From Christensenellaceae bacterium (GTDB taxonomy: Bacteria; Bacillota; Clostridia; Christensenellales; Christensenellaceae): DNA of 64,000 bases. The notes beneath the pieces are model-generated. The model did no database searches. It had not been told where the DNA came from and saw only the letters and a program-made list of their open reading frames with translations. The translations under genes were made by a program, and so were the position numbers. The stretch covers positions 558,001 through 622,000 of the forward strand of contig AP025580.1 of the NCBI GenBank assembly GCA_022846035.1, written 5' to 3'. This document shows, one piece after another, positions 62,451 to 64,000 of this stretch (the stretch's first letter is position 1; each line of letters opens with the position of its first letter).

Positions 62451-62684
62451 ATGTTTTTTCAAAGATTGGAAGATTTAAGAACTGATCATGACTTAACGCA
62501 AAAGCAAATAGGAGAGATATTAACTTGCAGACAAAATGTCTATGGGCGATATGAACGCGGCGAAAGAGATATACCCGTTTGGGCTGTAATTAAGCTGGCG
62601 GCACACTATGGCGTGAGCACGGACTACATCTTAGGCCTGACGGACGACCCGAGGCCGTATCCGCGCGCGAAGCACGCGCGCTAA
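62451..62684 (+). CDS. XRE-family (Cro/CI-type) transcriptional regulator
   Basis: A 77-residue protein that is essentially one HTH_3 domain: FQRLEDLRTDHDLTQKQIGE, CRQNVYGRYERGERDIPVWA and KLAAHYGVSTDYILGLTDDP. It ends with a basic tail PYPRAKHAR. The ATG at 62451 has AGAGGTGA 6 bases upstream; a GTG at 62442 would sit inside that site. Likely autoregulated through the palindrome at 62417. Its stop codon overlaps the CorA stop codon on the other strand (62681-62684). Common in mobile or integrated elements. Confidence 0.88.
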   Translation: MFFQRLEDLRTDHDLTQKQIGEILTCRQNVYGRYERGERDIPVWAVIKLAAHYGVSTDYILGLTDDPRPYPRAKHAR

Positions 62685-63568
62685 AACCACTTTTGTTTTT
62701 TGAAGAACGCAATACTTAAAATGACGATCATCAGGCTGATGACGATCACGACGGGATAGGCAAACGGCGCGGCGTATTCGGGCATTTTCAGGTTCATGCC
62801 GTACCAGCCGACGATGAGCGTCAAGGGCATGAAAATCATGGTGATGATGGTGAGTATCTTCATGATATTGTTCATGCGCAGGTCGACCTCGGCCTGGTAA
62901 GCCTCGCGGATTTCTGAAACGTATTCGCGCAGGCTTTTTGTTTTGTCGTAGATAATGTTCAAAAAGCGCACGGAGCTTTTGCTGAACAGACGCTTTTCGT
63001 TCATGGAAAGGGATTCCAGTATATTCAAAAGCTGCTCATAATAACGCATGATCACCATCAGGTGTTTGCGCCTGTCGATGATACTTTTGGTGATGTTGCC
63101 CTGCTTATCCGTCAGTACGTCGTCCTCTAAGTCGCCGATCTGTTCTTCGATCCTGTCGAGGGAGGCCAGGTCGTCGTCCAGAATATACTCAAAAAACGCG
63201 CACACCAGCCGCCCGACGCTCGCTTCGCCTTTATTGGTATGCGCGAAGCGGTCAAGCAGCGAAGCCAGCTCTTCGCACTGGTCGCACACGAAGTGCAGGC
63301 GGCCGGCACGCAGGAAAATATAAACGGGAGGACTGTCCTTTAAGCGGTGCTCAAATTCGTAAAAGGGAATGCACAGCAAATCGAAATCATCGTAGGATTC
63401 GAAGCGGATAGACGGGTTTTCGAGGGCGGCAAGCAGCGTCTGACGCGGAATATCCGTAATATGGGCGGAGAATTCTTTGATGGTGGACGCGGAAACGTAT
63501 TCCGCCTCTTTTTTGCCGCCGACCGCGTCTGTTTGGGTCATGATCCCGTTGGTGATTTCGTATAACAT
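62681..63568 (-). CDS. corA: CorA-type magnesium/divalent metal transporter
   Basis: A 295-residue CorA/MIT-family protein. A cytosolic alpha/beta domain (1-about 150) precedes the long stalk helix (SIIDRRKHLMVIMRYYEQLL), the coiled region LREYVSEIREAYQAEVDLRM and two C-terminal transmembrane helices. The first runs into the GMN selectivity motif as GWYGMNLKMPE near residue 265; the second is AYPVVIVISLMIVILSIAF. The usual very short basic end KKQKWF is present. The start at 63568 follows GAGGAA; longer frames extend into the divergent argH leader. It transports Mg2+ (or Co/Ni/Zn in some relatives). Confidence 0.93.
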   Translation of the reverse strand: MLYEITNGIMTQTDAVGGKKEAEYVSASTIKEFSAHITDIPRQTLLAALENPSIRFESYDDFDLLCIPFYEFEHRLKDSPPVYIFLRAGRLHFVCDQCEELASLLDRFAHTNKGEASVGRLVCAFFEYILDDDLASLDRIEEQIGDLEDDVLTDKQGNITKSIIDRRKHLMVIMRYYEQLLNILESLSMNEKRLFSKSSVRFLNIIYDKTKSLREYVSEIREAYQAEVDLRMNNIMKILTIITMIFMPLTLIVGWYGMNLKMPEYAAPFAYPVVIVISLMIVILSIAFFKKQKWF

Positions 63569-63654
63569 AGCATGCGTTCCTCGTTTCGCGTTCATTATAG
63601 CACCGGACAGGGAAAAAGGCAAAATCCCTATGTTATAATATACGCCGCTTATGG

Positions 63655-63660
63655 TATAAT
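63655..63660 (+). promoter_or_regulatory. -10 box upstream of argH
   Basis: A perfect TATAAT 34 bases before the argH start; another TATAAT lies at 63634-63639. Neither has a convincing -35, so the exact promoter is uncertain. Confidence 0.4.
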
Positions 63661-63694
63661 AAACAAGTATGAAAACAGAGCAAGGAGAAGCGTT

Positions 63695-64000
63695 ATGCCG
63701 AAATTATGGGGCGGAAGGTTTGAAAGGAATACGGACGAATTTGCAGAGGGCTTCCAGTCTTCTATCGGGTTTGACTGCCGCATGTACCGCGAGGACATCA
63801 CGGGGAGTATCGCGCACGCGCGTATGCTGGGCGAGCAGGGGATCATCCCCAAAGAGGACGCAGGGAAAATCATCGAGGGACTGAAAGGTATTTTAGAAGA
63901 TATTGACGCGGGCAAGGTGGAGTTTTCCGTACACGACGAGGACATCCACATGAACGTGGAGCGGCTTTTAACGGAGCGCGTCGGCGACGTGGGAAAGAAG
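63695..64000 (+). CDS. argH: Argininosuccinate lyase, N-terminal part (runs off window)
   Basis: The first 102 codons of ArgH, which splits argininosuccinate into arginine and fumarate. The start MPKLWGGRFERNTDEFAEGF is diagnostic, followed by DCRMYREDITGSIAHARMLG and HDEDIHMNVERLLTERVGD, the family's DEDIHMxVE substrate-binding block. CAAGGAG precedes the ATG. The catalytic Ser loop lies beyond the window. argG is not upstream. Confidence 0.96.
   Translation, partial: MPKLWGGRFERNTDEFAEGFQSSIGFDCRMYREDITGSIAHARMLGEQGIIPKEDAGKIIEGLKGILEDIDAGKVEFSVHDEDIHMNVERLLTERVGDVGKK

Overview
The window reads as a chromosomal segment of an anaerobic, Gram-positive-type bacterium (Bacillota, most likely class Clostridia). 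The evidence is its oxygen-sensitive and oxygen-protective enzymes (rubredoxin, a flavodiiron protein, a four-subunit 2-oxoacid:ferredoxin oxidoreductase), its cell-wall and c-di-AMP genes (class A PBP, CdaA/CdaR), near-consensus sigma-A promoters and AGGAGG-type ribosome binding sites. A complete rRNA operon (16S, tRNA-Ala, tRNA-Ile, 23S, 5S) is present and would settle the genus by alignment. Family placement was not attempted by eye.

Layout. 1-1105: tail of a medium-chain dehydrogenase and an SGNH hydrolase. 1337-6357: a complete acetoin-dehydrogenase-type ThDP complex (E1 alpha, E1 beta, E2, lipoyl-E3). 6654-12181: a GH88/GH105-like hydrolase, MIF-type tautomerase, MerR regulator, lipoate ligase, PHP hydrolase, then a DUF1858 protein, rubredoxin and flavodiiron protein forming an oxygen-defence group. 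12303-17700: rRNA operon. 17817-20207: two secreted or membrane-anchored repeat proteins. 20374-25185: msrA/msrB, DegV, aspartate-type aminotransferase and a DRE-TIM synthase (candidate Re-citrate synthase). 25219-26515: an IS3-family element, apparently inserted in the loop of a terminator. 26532-28487: FUSC-type membrane protein. 28699-37086: FGGY sugar kinase, SorC regulator and sugar-phosphate epimerase, followed by a second ThDP complex whose E2 has no lipoyl domain. 37213-43263 (mostly minus strand): thioredoxin, FetAB-type ABC exporter with a GtrA fusion, a tandem GT2 glycosyltransferase and small membrane proteins. 43379-47054: PAS-PP2C phosphatase coupled to cdaA-cdaR. 47226-50571: P-loop ATPase and 2-oxoacid:ferredoxin oxidoreductase. 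50686-60364: PBP1, YebC, an orphan prepilin, two SDRs, a lipoprotein amidase, proA and a DUF308 protein. 60427-62684: an AT-richer accessory island with a DUF4417 cassette, a candidate small RNA, phased repeats and an XRE regulator. 62681-64000: CorA transporter and the start of argH.

Metabolically, the two lipoyl-dependent complexes and the lipoate ligase form one theme: cleavage of acetoin-like hydroxyketones or 2-oxoacids to acetyl-CoA. The aminotransferase, candidate Re-citrate synthase and 2-oxoacid:ferredoxin oxidoreductase suggest an oxidative half-TCA branch between aspartate and 2-oxoglutarate. No intergenic stretch exceeds about 300 bases. The longest are 6358-6653 (terminator and promoter), 12182-12456 (terminator and rRNA promoter), 22294-22577 (divergent promoters), 30247-30481 (SorC promoter), 32184-32412 (terminator and promoter) and 61919-62188 (candidate sRNA and repeats). 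No CRISPR array and no prophage structural genes were seen.
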